From: a bacterium
GTDB lineage: Bacteria; Sysuimicrobiota; Sysuimicrobiia; Sysuimicrobiales; Thermofontiviventaceae
NCBI GenBank assembly: GCA_030550015.1
Contig: JAUQQG010000100.1
Location: 1 to 46,816, forward strand
Length of the DNA stretch: 46,816 nucleotides
Reading direction: 5' to 3'
Numbering within the stretch: position 1 is the first letter of the stretch; each line of letters starts with the position of its first letter. Below the pieces are notes generated by a model that was not told the origin of the DNA, searched no databases, and saw only the letters and a list, made by a program, of their open reading frames with translations. This document shows positions 34,829 through 43,620 of the stretch, in pieces. The position numbers and the translations under genes are program-made.

Positions 34829-35629
34829 TTAAATGACCTTGAGTTCTTTCAGACGCAAGACCAGGCGTTCCGCCTGTTCTTCCGGGGTATCCCCCTCGAT
34901 GAACTCGCACCGTGCCTCCCGCACGGGAATGGCCACGTCCTGGAGGACGATGCGTCCTTCCATCTCCTTGAGGCTCCCCGGTTCGATCCCAAGGTCAGCC
35001 ATCCTCAGGAGCGTAATGGGCTTCTTCACCGCCGCCATAATGTCCCGAACCTTAGGAAGCCGCGGAGTGTTCGTCTCATCGCTGGCGATGGTCACCACCG
35101 CCGGCAACGCCGCCTCCACGAGATGATAGCCGTCTTCTACGATCCTCCGGACCACGATCTTTCCGTCCCTCGGCTCGATGCGCGTGCCGAAGGTTACACA
35201 GGGAAGGCCAAGCTCTTCGGCCAAGAAGGGGCCGACGATACGGCTCACCCAGTCGGCGGACTCGCACCCGCAGAGGATGAGATCAGGGGTGGTCAGCTTA
35301 CGGATAGCCCTTGCCAGAACCCGCGCCTTTCCCAGGTCGTCGGCCTCCAGAAGAGGGGGATCGGAGATGAGCACAGCGCTGTCCGCGCCCATTGCCAGCG
35401 CCTTGCGCAACGCCTCCGTGGCCTGCTCCTCCCCAATGGTCACAGCCGTCACCTTACCTCCCTGCTTCTCCTTGAGCTGGAGCGCCACCTCGAGTGCGTT
35501 CTCGTCGTAGGTGCTGATCACAAGGGCGTGGCTCCCCCGGATCTGCCGCTTGGTGACCGGATCCAGGCGGAACTCGCTTGCAGGGATCTCCGGGTCGACG
35601 ATCTGCTTGAGACACACAACGATCTCCAT
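34829..35629 (-). CDS. etfB: electron transfer flavoprotein beta subunit
   Basis: This 266-residue subunit starts with MEIVVCLKQIVDPE and has the AMP-binding/signature segments typical of EtfB (ISTYDENALEVALQLKEK, DLILCGCESADWVSRIVGPFLAEELGLP). It lies 21 bp downstream of the acyl-CoA dehydrogenase stop, in the order acd-etfB-etfA-EMO. There is no sign of the extra features of bifurcating ETFs in the neighbouring genes, so a simple electron carrier is likely. Confidence 0.96.
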   Translation of the reverse strand: MEIVVCLKQIVDPEIPASEFRLDPVTKRQIRGSHALVISTYDENALEVALQLKEKQGGKVTAVTIGEEQATEALRKALAMGADSAVLISDPPLLEADDLGKARVLARAIRKLTTPDLILCGCESADWVSRIVGPFLAEELGLPCVTFGTRIEPRDGKIVVRRIVEDGYHLVEAALPAVVTIASDETNTPRLPKVRDIMAAVKKPITLLRMADLGIEPGSLKEMEGRIVLQDVAIPVREARCEFIEGDTPEEQAERLVLRLKELKVI

Positions 35630-35650
35630 ACCGTCCCTCCCCTCTTCCCC

Positions 35651-36799
35651 TTAACTTCTCACTCCGAGCACATGGCGCGCAATCACCAACCGCTGGATCT
35701 CCGATGTTCCCTCGTAAATCTCCGTGATCTTGGCGTCCCGAAAGTGTCGCTCTGCTGGGTAGTCCTGGATGTATCCATACCCGCCATGGATCTGTACCGC
35801 CTTGTGCGCTGCCCACATCGCCGTCTCCGAAGCGAACAGCTTAGCTATGGAAGCCTCCTTAGTGTAGGGACGCCCTCGGTCCCGCAGTGAAGCGGCGCGG
35901 TACATGAGGAGCCTTGCAGCCTCGATCCGGGTGGCCATGTCTGCGATCCACCACCGGATCGCCTGGAAGGAGGCGATGGGTTGCCCGAACTGCCGCCGCT
36001 CCCGGGCATAAGCAATGGACTCCTCTAGGCAGGCGCGGGCGATCCCCACCGCCTGCGCGGCGATCCCTAAGCGGCCTCCATCGAGGGTGGAGAGGGCAAC
36101 TCGAAATCCCTCTCCCCGCCTCCCCAGGAGGTTCTCCTTGGGGATGCGGCACTCCTCCAGGTGGATCTCCGCTGTGGAAGAGGCCTTGATCCCAAGTTTG
36201 CGCTCCACCTTTCCCACGGTGATCCCCGGACGGTCCTTTTCTACAATGAACGCGCTGATCCCCCGTGCTCCTGGCTCAGGCTCGGAACGAGCGTACACAA
36301 TGCAGATCTCCGCCTCCACCCCATTGGTCACGAAGATCTTTGTCCCAGTGAGCACCCATTCGTCCCCTTCTTCCCTGGCAACCGTTTGGATGGAAGCGGC
36401 ATCTGAACCCGCCTCAGGCTCCGTGAGACAGTAGCATCCCAGCTTCCTCCCCTGCGCGAGGTCAGGAAGGTAGCGGCGCTTTTGGGCCTCTGTCCCGTAG
36501 CGCAGGATGGGATCGCAAACCAGTGAGTTGTTGACGGAGAGGATCACGGCAGTTCCTGCACAAGCACGGGCGATCTCCTCGATGGCGATGAGGTAGCTGA
36601 TGGTATCAAGCCCTGCGCCCCCGTATTCCGGGGGTACCATCATCCCCAGTAACCCCAGCTCGCTCGCGCGCTGGATGATCTCCTTAGGAAACCGGGCCTG
36701 CTGATCGAGCTCCGCAGCAATGGGGAGAATTTCGGTGGAGGCAAAAGTTCGGACCGTTTCCTGGATCAGGCGGTGCTCCTCGCTGAGATGAAAGTCCAT
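35651..36799 (-). CDS. acyl-CoA dehydrogenase (short-chain type)
   Basis: This is a 382-residue FAD enzyme oxidising acyl-CoA to enoyl-CoA. The N-terminal helical domain MDFHLSEEHRLIQETVRTFA, the middle beta-domain (CLTEPEAGSDAAS, WVLTGTKIFVTNG), and the C-terminal catalytic segment IYEGTSEIQRLVIARHVLG with the Glu base in butyryl-CoA dehydrogenase position are all present. It heads the operon with etfBA and the EMO-like gene. With the mutase downstream, butyryl-CoA or isobutyryl-CoA are the likely substrates. A GAGGGGG site precedes ATG 36799. It is divergent from the thiolase-like set; the 250-bp gap between them shows no confident promoter. Confidence 0.96.
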   Translation of the reverse strand: MDFHLSEEHRLIQETVRTFASTEILPIAAELDQQARFPKEIIQRASELGLLGMMVPPEYGGAGLDTISYLIAIEEIARACAGTAVILSVNNSLVCDPILRYGTEAQKRRYLPDLAQGRKLGCYCLTEPEAGSDAASIQTVAREEGDEWVLTGTKIFVTNGVEAEICIVYARSEPEPGARGISAFIVEKDRPGITVGKVERKLGIKASSTAEIHLEECRIPKENLLGRRGEGFRVALSTLDGGRLGIAAQAVGIARACLEESIAYARERRQFGQPIASFQAIRWWIADMATRIEAARLLMYRAASLRDRGRPYTKEASIAKLFASETAMWAAHKAVQIHGGYGYIQDYPAERHFRDAKITEIYEGTSEIQRLVIARHVLGVRS

Positions 36800-37051
36800 A
36801 GATGCCCCCTCAGTGAACCCATCCGCAGGCCAGAGATGCTCTTCTCACCCGCCGTCCAAGGTGCCCAGGAATACCCAAAGACGTCTAGTAGCTTTGAACC
36901 CGTGTGGAGTATTCGCTCCCGGCAAGCGTTCTCCTCTCTTGCAGGAATCGCACAACGGCTGGTGTATATGTTCCTCCGTGAGAGGAAAGAGGCCCGATGC
37001 TCTTGCCAAGAGCGCAAGAAGCGTGTGCAGGGGGGAGAAAGGAGGATGTTC

Positions 37052-38197
37052 ATGGATGAAGGGGTAGCCATCCTGGGGGTAGGCGTTACTCCCCTCCGTC
37101 CCATCTCTCCAGAACTCTCCCAGCGCGAGCTGATTTTTGAAGCAGCGACAAAGGCATACATAGACGCAGGAACGGAACCCGCGGAGATCCATAGCTTCAT
37201 TTCCATCTCCGAGGATTTCCACGAAGGGACGAGCATCACCGACGAGTACACCCCCGACCAGCTGGGTGCGATCCTCCGCCCTGTCCATACCATTGCCGGG
37301 GACGGCCTCCAGGGACTCGCGGCTGCATGCATGCTCATTCAGAGCGGCATCGCTGACCTCGTGGCTGTGGAGGGTCACTGCAAGACCTCCAACATCCTCA
37401 ACCACGAAGAGGTATTCGCCATGGCCCTTGACCCTATCTATGAGCGACCGGTCGGGGTCCCCTCGCACGCCATCGCTGCCCTGGAGATGCGTCGCTACCT
37501 CCATGAGACAGGTCTCCCTGAGGAGGCTGTCGCCGGCGTTGTGGTCAAGAACCGCAGGAACGCCCTGCGCAACCCATTGGCATCTTACGGTGCCTCCCTG
37601 ACCGTGGAAGAAGTCCAGGCCTCTCCCCTTCTGGCGAGCCCCCTGAGGGTCCTGCACACAAGCCCCTACGCAGATGGAGCTGTCGTCCTGATCGTTGCCT
37701 CCGCAGCTAGGGCACGCCGCAAGGGAAGAAAGCCTGTGTGGATCAAGGGGATCGGGTGGGCCACAGAGACCCCATGGCTCGCAGAACGGTCATGGGGAAG
37801 GGCAACGTACACTGTCGTGAGCGCCCAGATGGCCTACCGTATGGCTGGCATCTCCCGCCCGCGCAAGGAGATCCACTTTGCAGAGGTCGATGATACATAC
37901 GCTTACAAGGAGCTCCAGCACCTCCAGGCCCTGGAACTTCTGACCCCCCAAGAGGCTACCGAGCTCACTCGCGGAGGAGACTTTGAGGGCCCCCTCCCGG
38001 TCAATGCCTCTGGAGGCAGCCTCGGCATGGGATACTGCTTCGACGCCACGGCGCTCTACAGAGTTGCCGAGGCTACTTGGCAGATCCGCGGGGAGGCGGG
38101 GAGCCATCAGGTCCCAGGAGCTCGTACCGGGGTCGTGTGCTCCTGGCGAGGGGTCCCGACGACCACGGGAGGAGTTGTGGTCCTCCAGGCGGACTGA
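37052..38197 (+). CDS. thiolase-like protein without catalytic Cys/His (SCP-x/Ltp type), paralog 1
   Basis: This is a 381-residue thiolase-fold protein. Where thiolases have Cys-Gly-Ser-Gly-Leu-Gln it has AGDGLQG (Ala82 for the nucleophile), and the GHP motif reads GYC (SGGSLGMGYCFDAT), so Claisen chemistry of the normal kind is unlikely. It shares the AYKELQHL motif with the next gene product. Similar non-thiolase members include lipid-transfer proteins and the Ltp2 aldolases that work with DUF35 partners. ATG 37052 has AAAGGAGG 6 bp upstream; the open frame back to 36773 is fortuitous. First of four + strand genes opposite the acyl-CoA dehydrogenase operon. Confidence 0.88.
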   Translation: MDEGVAILGVGVTPLRPISPELSQRELIFEAATKAYIDAGTEPAEIHSFISISEDFHEGTSITDEYTPDQLGAILRPVHTIAGDGLQGLAAACMLIQSGIADLVAVEGHCKTSNILNHEEVFAMALDPIYERPVGVPSHAIAALEMRRYLHETGLPEEAVAGVVVKNRRNALRNPLASYGASLTVEEVQASPLLASPLRVLHTSPYADGAVVLIVASAARARRKGRKPVWIKGIGWATETPWLAERSWGRATYTVVSAQMAYRMAGISRPRKEIHFAEVDDTYAYKELQHLQALELLTPQEATELTRGGDFEGPLPVNASGGSLGMGYCFDATALYRVAEATWQIRGEAGSHQVPGARTGVVCSWRGVPTTTGGVVVLQAD

Positions 38198-38254
38198 GGA
38201 GACCTCGCGGATCTCTTGCTGGAATTCTGTCGAGGTAGTGAGGAGGGTTTGAAC

Positions 38255-39424
38255 GTGCGGAGGATCCGACGGAAGGTTGCGGTGGTCGGCGCGGGTTTGA
38301 CGCTGTTCATGCGGAGAGCCCTGGAGACCGGGAAGGAACTCTCCTACTACGCTGCAAGCCAAGCTCTGGAATCCGCAGGACTCCGCCTCCGGGATATCGA
38401 GGCGGTGGTGGTGAGCTCAGGACCCGATGCGTTCGATGGAGTACACATGAAGGGAGAATGGCTCTCCGACGGCGCGGGTGGGTACTGCAAGCCAATCATG
38501 CGTTCCTATGTGGGAGGAGGATCGGGGGTCTTCAGCATCATCCACGGCTGGTACATGGTTGCCTCGGGGATGTTCGACACCGTCCTGGTGGTGGCGGAGG
38601 AGAAGATGTCGAGCTGCCAGCCCCATCCCCAGGGCGCATTCCTGACCATCTTCGACCACACCCTGGAGCGCCCCCTCGGACCGAACCTCCTGTGGATCTT
38701 TGCCCTGGAGCAGAGTCGATACATGCACACCTACGGGATCTCCAACGAGGAGATCGCCCTGGTCTCGGTGAAGAACAAGCGCAATGCTCTCAACCACCCT
38801 TGCGCCCAAGTGGCTGCGGAGTTGACTGTGCAGGACGTCCTCTCTTCTGAAGTCGTCGCATGGCCAGTCCACCGCCTCATGGTCAGCCCTGTTTCCGATG
38901 GCGCAGCGGCCATTGTCCTGGCCAGTGAGCATGTCGCTAAGCGCATCACGGACAAGCCTGTGTGGGTCGAAGGTGTGGGGTGGTGCCTGGACACCTCTTA
39001 TTGGGGAAACCGGGACTTGGCGTATCCCCGCTACGTGGAGTATGCCGCGCGCATGGCCTACGAGATGGCAGGGATCCGTGAACCCCGCAAGGAAATCCAC
39101 GTGGTGGAACCCTATGACCCCTTCGCTTACAAAGAGCTCCACCACTTGGAAGGACTCCTCCTTGCGGAGAGGGGGAAGGCCGCGGAGGATCTGGTCAATG
39201 GAAGGTTTGACAGAGATGGTGAACTGCCGAGCTGCCCATCAGGGGGCCTCATGGGCGTGGGGAACCCCATCGCCGCCGCTGGCCTGATGAAGGTCTGCGA
39301 GATCTTCTGGCAGCTCCGCGGGGAGGCAGGGAAGCGACAGGTGCCAGGGAATCCAAAGAAGGGGCTGGCCCAGGCATGGGGGGATTTGATGCAGATCGGT
39401 ACGGTGGTGGTCCTGGGAAGGTAG
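38255..39424 (+). CDS. thiolase-like protein without catalytic Cys/His, paralog 2
   Basis: This 389-residue thiolase-fold protein is clearly related to the preceding one (MAYEMAGIREPRKEIHVVE, AYKELHHLEGL, then FWQLRGEAGKRQVPG). The nucleophile position reads GGGSGVF (Gly for Cys) and GHP reads GNP (Asn for His). The final active-site Cys is also missing. GTG 38255 is chosen, 7 bp after AGGAGGG. The two paralogs could form a heterodimer. A 7-bp-period repeat lies between this gene and the first DUF35 gene. Reaction unknown; retro-aldol or acyl-CoA binding roles are guesses from the Ltp2/DUF35 precedent. Confidence 0.87.
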   Translation: MRRIRRKVAVVGAGLTLFMRRALETGKELSYYAASQALESAGLRLRDIEAVVVSSGPDAFDGVHMKGEWLSDGAGGYCKPIMRSYVGGGSGVFSIIHGWYMVASGMFDTVLVVAEEKMSSCQPHPQGAFLTIFDHTLERPLGPNLLWIFALEQSRYMHTYGISNEEIALVSVKNKRNALNHPCAQVAAELTVQDVLSSEVVAWPVHRLMVSPVSDGAAAIVLASEHVAKRITDKPVWVEGVGWCLDTSYWGNRDLAYPRYVEYAARMAYEMAGIREPRKEIHVVEPYDPFAYKELHHLEGLLLAERGKAAEDLVNGRFDRDGELPSCPSGGLMGVGNPIAAAGLMKVCEIFWQLRGEAGKRQVPGNPKKGLAQAWGDLMQIGTVVVLGR

Positions 39425-39425
39425 G

Positions 39426-39453
39426 GACAGGTGACCAGTGACAGGGAACAGGG
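39426..39453 (+). repeat. 7-bp-period degenerate array (4 units)
   Basis: Units are GACAGGT, GACCAGT, GACAGGG and AACAGGG, beginning 2 bp after the paralog 2 stop codon and running towards the ribosome site of the next gene. Confidence 0.65.
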
Positions 39454-39481
39454 AGGAAACGGGAAAGGCGGGAGGGAACGC

Positions 39482-40066
39482 ATGGCGAGGAAGCGGGAAA
39501 GTTCCCCTCAAAATCCTCACGATGTTGGCCGGGTGATGCGGGAGATACCTGAGCGTCCACGCGGGACTCCTTTGAAGGACCAGGACATCCGGGAGGGAAA
39601 GGTGAGCCTGATCGCCTGGAAACCCCACCTGGAGTACCGCTGGGACAGCGGAGTTGCCATCAGCAGGTTCCTCCTCGGGCTCAAAGAGGGGAAGATCTTG
39701 GGGGTGCGTTGCCATTCCTGCGGCCGGACAGTAACGCCCCCTCGCGCGTTCTGCGAGTGGTGTTTCCGGCCAGTGGACGAATGGGTGGAACTCAAGGACA
39801 CAGGCACCGTCAACACCTTCTCTATTTGCTACGTTACCTGGGACATGAAACCCCTAGAGATCCCCCAAATCCCAGCCGTCATTGAGATTGACGGAACGCA
39901 CCCCAGGGTGGGGTTCCTGCACCTCCTTGGGGGCATCGGGGAGAAGGATGTCGAGGCGATCCGGCGCCGGGTACGTGTGGGCATGCGGGTCCAGGCGGTG
40001 TGGAAATCCCCAGCAGAGCGGGTCGGTGCCATCACCGACATCCTTTACTTCCAGCCTCTGGAGTGA
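39482..40066 (+). CDS. DUF35 zinc-ribbon/OB-fold protein 1
   Basis: This 194-residue protein has an unusual basic N-terminal extension of about 50 residues, then a rubredoxin-like zinc ribbon (CHSCGRTV, CEWCFRPV) and an OB fold (WVELKDTGTVNTFSI, IPAVIEIDG, VGMRVQAVW). DUF35 proteins act as partners that complete acyl-CoA binding sites of thiolase-fold enzymes, for example in archaeal thiolase/HMG-CoA synthase complexes and in Ltp2/ChsH2-type aldolases. ATG 39482 has GGAGGG five bases upstream. Third gene of the quartet. Confidence 0.87.
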   Translation: MARKRESSPQNPHDVGRVMREIPERPRGTPLKDQDIREGKVSLIAWKPHLEYRWDSGVAISRFLLGLKEGKILGVRCHSCGRTVTPPRAFCEWCFRPVDEWVELKDTGTVNTFSICYVTWDMKPLEIPQIPAVIEIDGTHPRVGFLHLLGGIGEKDVEAIRRRVRVGMRVQAVWKSPAERVGAITDILYFQPLE

Positions 40067-40071
40067 GCGCC

Positions 40072-40551
40072 ATGGGAATTCGCGAAAAGCCTACGAGGAT
40101 GGATCAGGTCCAGAGCTGGCGGGCGGATTTTCCGGTAGAGTACCTGTACACCACAGGTGTAGCAGGAGAGCGCTTTGCAAAGACACTCCGGGAACGCGGG
40201 ATGCTGGCCGCCACACGCTGCCAGAGGTGCGGGGTGACGTATCTCCCGCCCCGGATCTACTGCCAGAGGTGCTTTGCCGACCTCTCTGAGTCCTGGGTGG
40301 AGGTCCCCCTCCAAGGAGTGATCCATACCTATACGGTGGTGCCCGTGCGTGCCACAGGAGAGCCGTCCCAGAGCCTTGAGGTCATCGCCTATATCCGTAT
40401 CGACGGAACTGAAGGAGGCATCCTCGGGCGTGTCGCAGTCTCTCCCGAGGCCGTATATATCGGCATGGCTGTCGAGGGAGTTCTCGCTCCTCCCGCTGAA
40501 CGCCGTGGGGCCGTCACAGATATCCGCTATTTCAAGCCCATCCTCTCCTGA
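40072..40551 (+). CDS. DUF35 zinc-ribbon/OB-fold protein 2
   Basis: This 159-residue second DUF35 protein starts 5 bp after the first. The zinc ribbon is CQRCGVTYLPPRIYCQRC, then an OB fold (WVEVPLQGVIHTYTVV, VIAYIRIDG, GMAVEGVLAP). Two different DUF35 proteins next to two different thiolase-like proteins suggest that each OB partner pairs with one thiolase-like subunit. The start at 40072 is preferred over the overlapping frame from 40000. Confidence 0.87.
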   Translation: MGIREKPTRMDQVQSWRADFPVEYLYTTGVAGERFAKTLRERGMLAATRCQRCGVTYLPPRIYCQRCFADLSESWVEVPLQGVIHTYTVVPVRATGEPSQSLEVIAYIRIDGTEGGILGRVAVSPEAVYIGMAVEGVLAPPAERRGAVTDIRYFKPILS

Positions 40552-40588
40552 CCCTCCATTCAATGCGATGGAGCAAAGATCCCGATAC

Positions 40589-40633
40589 ACGCAATAAACC
40601 CGATCAACGCAATGAACGCAAGCAACGCAAGCC
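40589..40633 (+). repeat. 9-bp-period degenerate array (5 units) over the glycosyltransferase start
   Basis: Units are ACGCAATAA, ACCCGATCA, ACGCAATGA, ACGCAAGCA and ACGCAAGCC in register. The ATG at 40612 lies in the third unit, so the first residues (MNASNAS) are repeat-encoded. Confidence 0.75.
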
Positions 40634-42195
40634 GCCGCTGGATCTCCTGGCTCCTTCTTGCAGGGTCCTTGATCCTCTTCGGAGGGATCTCCCTCCCCAT
40701 CACCGATGGGGACACCGCCCTCTATGGCAAAATCGCGAAAAACATCCTCTCCTCCGGGGATTGGCTGATCCCCCGCTACCGAGAGGAGTGGATCGTGGAT
40801 AAACCACCTCTCACCCTTTGGCTCATCGCCCTCTCGTTCAAGTTCTTCGGGATCTCTGAGGCAGCGTTGCGCCTCTGGCACATCCTGCTGGCGCTGGGCA
40901 CCGTAGCTTCTACCTATTTCCTCGCCCGCATCGTCCTCCCGCCCCGGAAGGCCTTCCTCAGCGCTCTGATTCTCCTTGCTTCCATCCAGTTCTTCTACCA
41001 GAGCCTCGTCCCCCAGCAAGACGTCCCCCTGACGCTGTTTGTCACTTTGACCTTCTACTGGTACCTTCGGTGGGAGAAGGAAGGCGGGCTCCTGGCGGTG
41101 ATCCTCTCAGGAATCTCCGCTGCCCTTGCCGTCCTCTCGAAGGGGCTCATTGGGCTTGCGATCCCGCTCGTGATCCTAGGTCTTCACCTTCTCCTCGACC
41201 GGCCAACATTCCCCCGAAAGGCTCTTGTCGGGACAACGATCGGGTTCCTCGCCTTCTTTGCGACCTCCGCTCCCTGGTTTATCCTTGGTGCCGTCCGTGA
41301 GGGGTGGCCCTTTGTGGATACTTTCTTCCTCGGCGGGACTCTTGGCGTCGGGCGGTTCTTCCGTCCTGTCCTATCGGCTTCCATAAAGACCCCCTGGTGG
41401 ATCGGCCTATTTGCCTACATCCCGCTCCTCCTGGCAGGGGTTCTCCCATGGACAGGGTGGCTCTGGCCTGCTTTGAAAGAAGGTTGGGAGGCAAGACGCA
41501 GAGGGCCCGAGGGGCTTTGGTTCTGTATGCTGTGGGTCGTTGGGACATTGGGCTTCCTCTCCCTCTCGCCTGGGGACAAGGTGATCCGCTACCTCCTCCC
41601 TAGCTTCCCCCCTCTCGCGGTGCTCCTCAGTCACGTCGTCGGGGATGCACGATGGGATAGGCAGTCAACGTGGGCCTCCTTGCTCGCCGCTGGCACTGGA
41701 GGAACGGTGATGGCGTGGGTCCTTCTCCGGGGCCTCTCCGGGGAGGCAGGCCGTTACCTCCCGATTCTCTTCCCCTTTCTCCCTGTTTTCCTGATGGGTC
41801 TCCTCATCTATCCTCTGGCTGCTTTCTGGGGCCGCGCCCGCACGGGCCTCCTTCTTCTGGTCGTTTTGACCCTGTTCTCCTATACTCTGCTGATCACTTC
41901 CGTGTACCGTTCCTGGGATAGGATCTCCCCCTGGCGCCAGGTGGCGAAGATGGTGAATAGCCAGAAGGGGGGTGTGGCCAAAGTTCTGGTCCTTGGCCCT
42001 CACAATCCCTTCCCGGAATATTACATCGAGAGGCCGGTGGATTTCGTGGGGGAAGAGGAACTCAGGAAAGCCTGGCGCACCGAACCGGTCCTCGCCATGA
42101 TTCCGGAGGATGCACTTCTGCGCCTTCCCTCTCCGAAGGCGGTGGTGCTCGCCAAGCTACCCGCTAGCGAAGTCCTGGTCAAGAACTTCCCGTAG
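40612..42195 (+). CDS. ArnT/PMT-like membrane glycosyltransferase (GT39/GT83 type)
   Basis: This 527-residue polytopic protein (about 11-13 helices) has the family's first-loop signature: the DGDTALYGKIAKNILSSGDW region followed by IPRY and DKPPLTLWL. Enzymes of this type use polyprenyl-phosphate-linked sugars and transfer them to lipids or proteins outside the membrane. The C-terminal 100 residues form a soluble domain. No Shine-Dalgarno is seen and the start falls in a 9-bp repeat, so the exact start is uncertain. A small EamA/SMR-type protein gene lies 1.6 kb downstream on the opposite strand and might supply a polyprenyl-sugar flippase, but this is speculative. Confidence 0.88.
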   Translation: MNASNASRRWISWLLLAGSLILFGGISLPITDGDTALYGKIAKNILSSGDWLIPRYREEWIVDKPPLTLWLIALSFKFFGISEAALRLWHILLALGTVASTYFLARIVLPPRKAFLSALILLASIQFFYQSLVPQQDVPLTLFVTLTFYWYLRWEKEGGLLAVILSGISAALAVLSKGLIGLAIPLVILGLHLLLDRPTFPRKALVGTTIGFLAFFATSAPWFILGAVREGWPFVDTFFLGGTLGVGRFFRPVLSASIKTPWWIGLFAYIPLLLAGVLPWTGWLWPALKEGWEARRRGPEGLWFCMLWVVGTLGFLSLSPGDKVIRYLLPSFPPLAVLLSHVVGDARWDRQSTWASLLAAGTGGTVMAWVLLRGLSGEAGRYLPILFPFLPVFLMGLLIYPLAAFWGRARTGLLLLVVLTLFSYTLLITSVYRSWDRISPWRQVAKMVNSQKGGVAKVLVLGPHNPFPEYYIERPVDFVGEEELRKAWRTEPVLAMIPEDALLRLPSPKAVVLAKLPASEVLVKNFP

Positions 42196-42203
42196 GCCTT
42201 GAC

Positions 42204-43523
42204 TCACTTTGAGGCGGGCGGGGCTGTATCGGAGATAAGCTCATAGAGCCACCGCTCCTTTGTCGCGGGCCTCTCCTCCAGGGATCGTACAACCCAGTTG
42301 CCAGGCGCAAACCAGTTTGTAGAGGCGGATTGCCAGACAACTTGGTTTCCCTTGGTATCGACGATCTCAAAACTCGCTTCCTCCTTCAAGAGCTGGGAGA
42401 ACTCTCCCGCTGGAACGGAAACCTGCTCGCTTGTGTTCCGCAGCCTGGAGGTCTCTGTGATCCGGAAGATCGCGCCGTTAGAGAGATTCTGCTGGAACCA
42501 TTGGTTCTTCCAGCCTATCCCCTCACATGTCGGGAAGGTAAACAACACCCGTGGCTCGGGGTAGTTGGTCTTCCAGGACTTCCTTGAGTCGGCCACGCGG
42601 AAGAGTCCGTCTGCATCGAGGAAGTTCTGGAATTCCTCCCCATCGCTATCTTTGTAAGTATACAGAACCGCCCCTGCCAGGTTGACGACTTGGATGATCT
42701 CGGTAGTGTATTCCAAGACCCCTCGTTTATTCCCGGTGGTTCCTGGATCGTAGGTATATCGCATCACGCGCTTCCGCCCGACCACAAGTGGTCCTATATA
42801 CTCAGAACCTGTGACACGGAATTCCTGCGCCCTCTGCGCACCCGGGGTCAGCGCCGCATCGGCCATACGCCGGACGCTGTTGATCGCCACGACTCCCCCG
42901 ATCTTGAAGAACTGGCCGGTGCCGAAAGTGGCGAGGCCAACCACCCTTCCCTCCCTGTCCACCACCGGCCCCCCGCTGTTCCCCGGGAGCATCGTCGCGT
43001 CGGTCTGGAACCAGCCAGTCCTGACAGCGCCTACGATCCCGCGCGTGACACTCACCTCTTCTGTCCCGACACCACCAGGGAATCCCAGCACGAGGATCTC
43101 CTGGCCCTGGCGCAAGGTCCCCGAGTCCCCCATGGGAATCGTGGGAAAACCTTCCCCTTCCACCTTCAGGACCGCTGCGTCAATCCACCTCTCCACGCGC
43201 GGTGGGCAGGCGTAGTCGATGTACCGGATGTAATCGACGACCGTTGCCGGCAACGACCTGCCGTCCGAGAGGACCACAGTGATGCTCTTTGCCCCGGCGA
43301 CCACGTGCTGGTTGGTGAGGATGAAACCGGAAGGGTTGTAGAAAAACCCCGAGCCGTGTCCTGCCCCTCCAAGGATGTGCTTGACCTGGACCAGGACGAC
43401 CGCCGGCTTGACGCGGGCGATGAGGTCTTCGTACTGCGCCTGGGCCGGGGGAGCTGGGTTCAGCAGGATGCTTATGCCAAGGGCAATGGCCAGCAGGGTG
43501 GCACCATTGCGGATGGAGTGCAT
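42204..43523 (-). CDS. secreted trypsin-like serine protease (S1C/DegP-type catalytic domain) with unknown C-terminal domain
   Basis: This 439-residue protein has a signal peptide ending near PPAQAQ (residue 29). The catalytic triad is His73 (LTNQHVVAG), Asp115 (RWIDAAVLKV) and Ser183 (MLPGNSGGPVVD). No PDZ domain follows; instead residues 240-439 form a beta-rich region I cannot name (NLSNGAIFRITETSRL, WLYELISD). A Cys pair may bridge in the catalytic part (Cys106) and the later domain (FPTCEG). ATG 43523 has GGAGGAAAG upstream; the huge frame up to 44345 is a shadow of two other genes. It has its own promoter with a palindrome and a structured leader. Confidence 0.92.
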   Translation of the reverse strand: MHSIRNGATLLAIALGISILLNPAPPAQAQYEDLIARVKPAVVLVQVKHILGGAGHGSGFFYNPSGFILTNQHVVAGAKSITVVLSDGRSLPATVVDYIRYIDYACPPRVERWIDAAVLKVEGEGFPTIPMGDSGTLRQGQEILVLGFPGGVGTEEVSVTRGIVGAVRTGWFQTDATMLPGNSGGPVVDREGRVVGLATFGTGQFFKIGGVVAINSVRRMADAALTPGAQRAQEFRVTGSEYIGPLVVGRKRVMRYTYDPGTTGNKRGVLEYTTEIIQVVNLAGAVLYTYKDSDGEEFQNFLDADGLFRVADSRKSWKTNYPEPRVLFTFPTCEGIGWKNQWFQQNLSNGAIFRITETSRLRNTSEQVSVPAGEFSQLLKEEASFEIVDTKGNQVVWQSASTNWFAPGNWVVRSLEERPATKERWLYELISDTAPPASK

Positions 43524-43560
43524 GTCTTTCCTCCCCTCCCTGGATCCACGATGAGGCCAT

Positions 43561-43608
43561 TCCCTCTCTGGCCAACAAGAGGGTGGCCCACGTCTTACCA
43601 GAGAGGGA
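43561..43608 (-). promoter_or_regulatory. long hairpin in the protease mRNA leader
   Basis: TCCCTCTCTGG (43561-43571) and CCAGAGAGGGA (43598-43608) are a perfect 11-bp inverted repeat with a 26-base loop. It lies about 40-85 bases upstream of the start codon within the predicted leader. No T-run follows, so it is more likely a leader structure than a terminator. Confidence 0.55.
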
Positions 43609-43620
43609 GGATCCAAACCC

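Noticed and set aside
36773-37051. Upstream extension of the first thiolase-like ORF
   Set aside because: It covers the divergent intergenic region and reads as non-protein; AAAGGAGG supports ATG 37052.
39482-40551. Single long DUF35 fusion
   Set aside because: A stop codon and a new ATG lie between the two; each has a complete zinc ribbon and OB fold.
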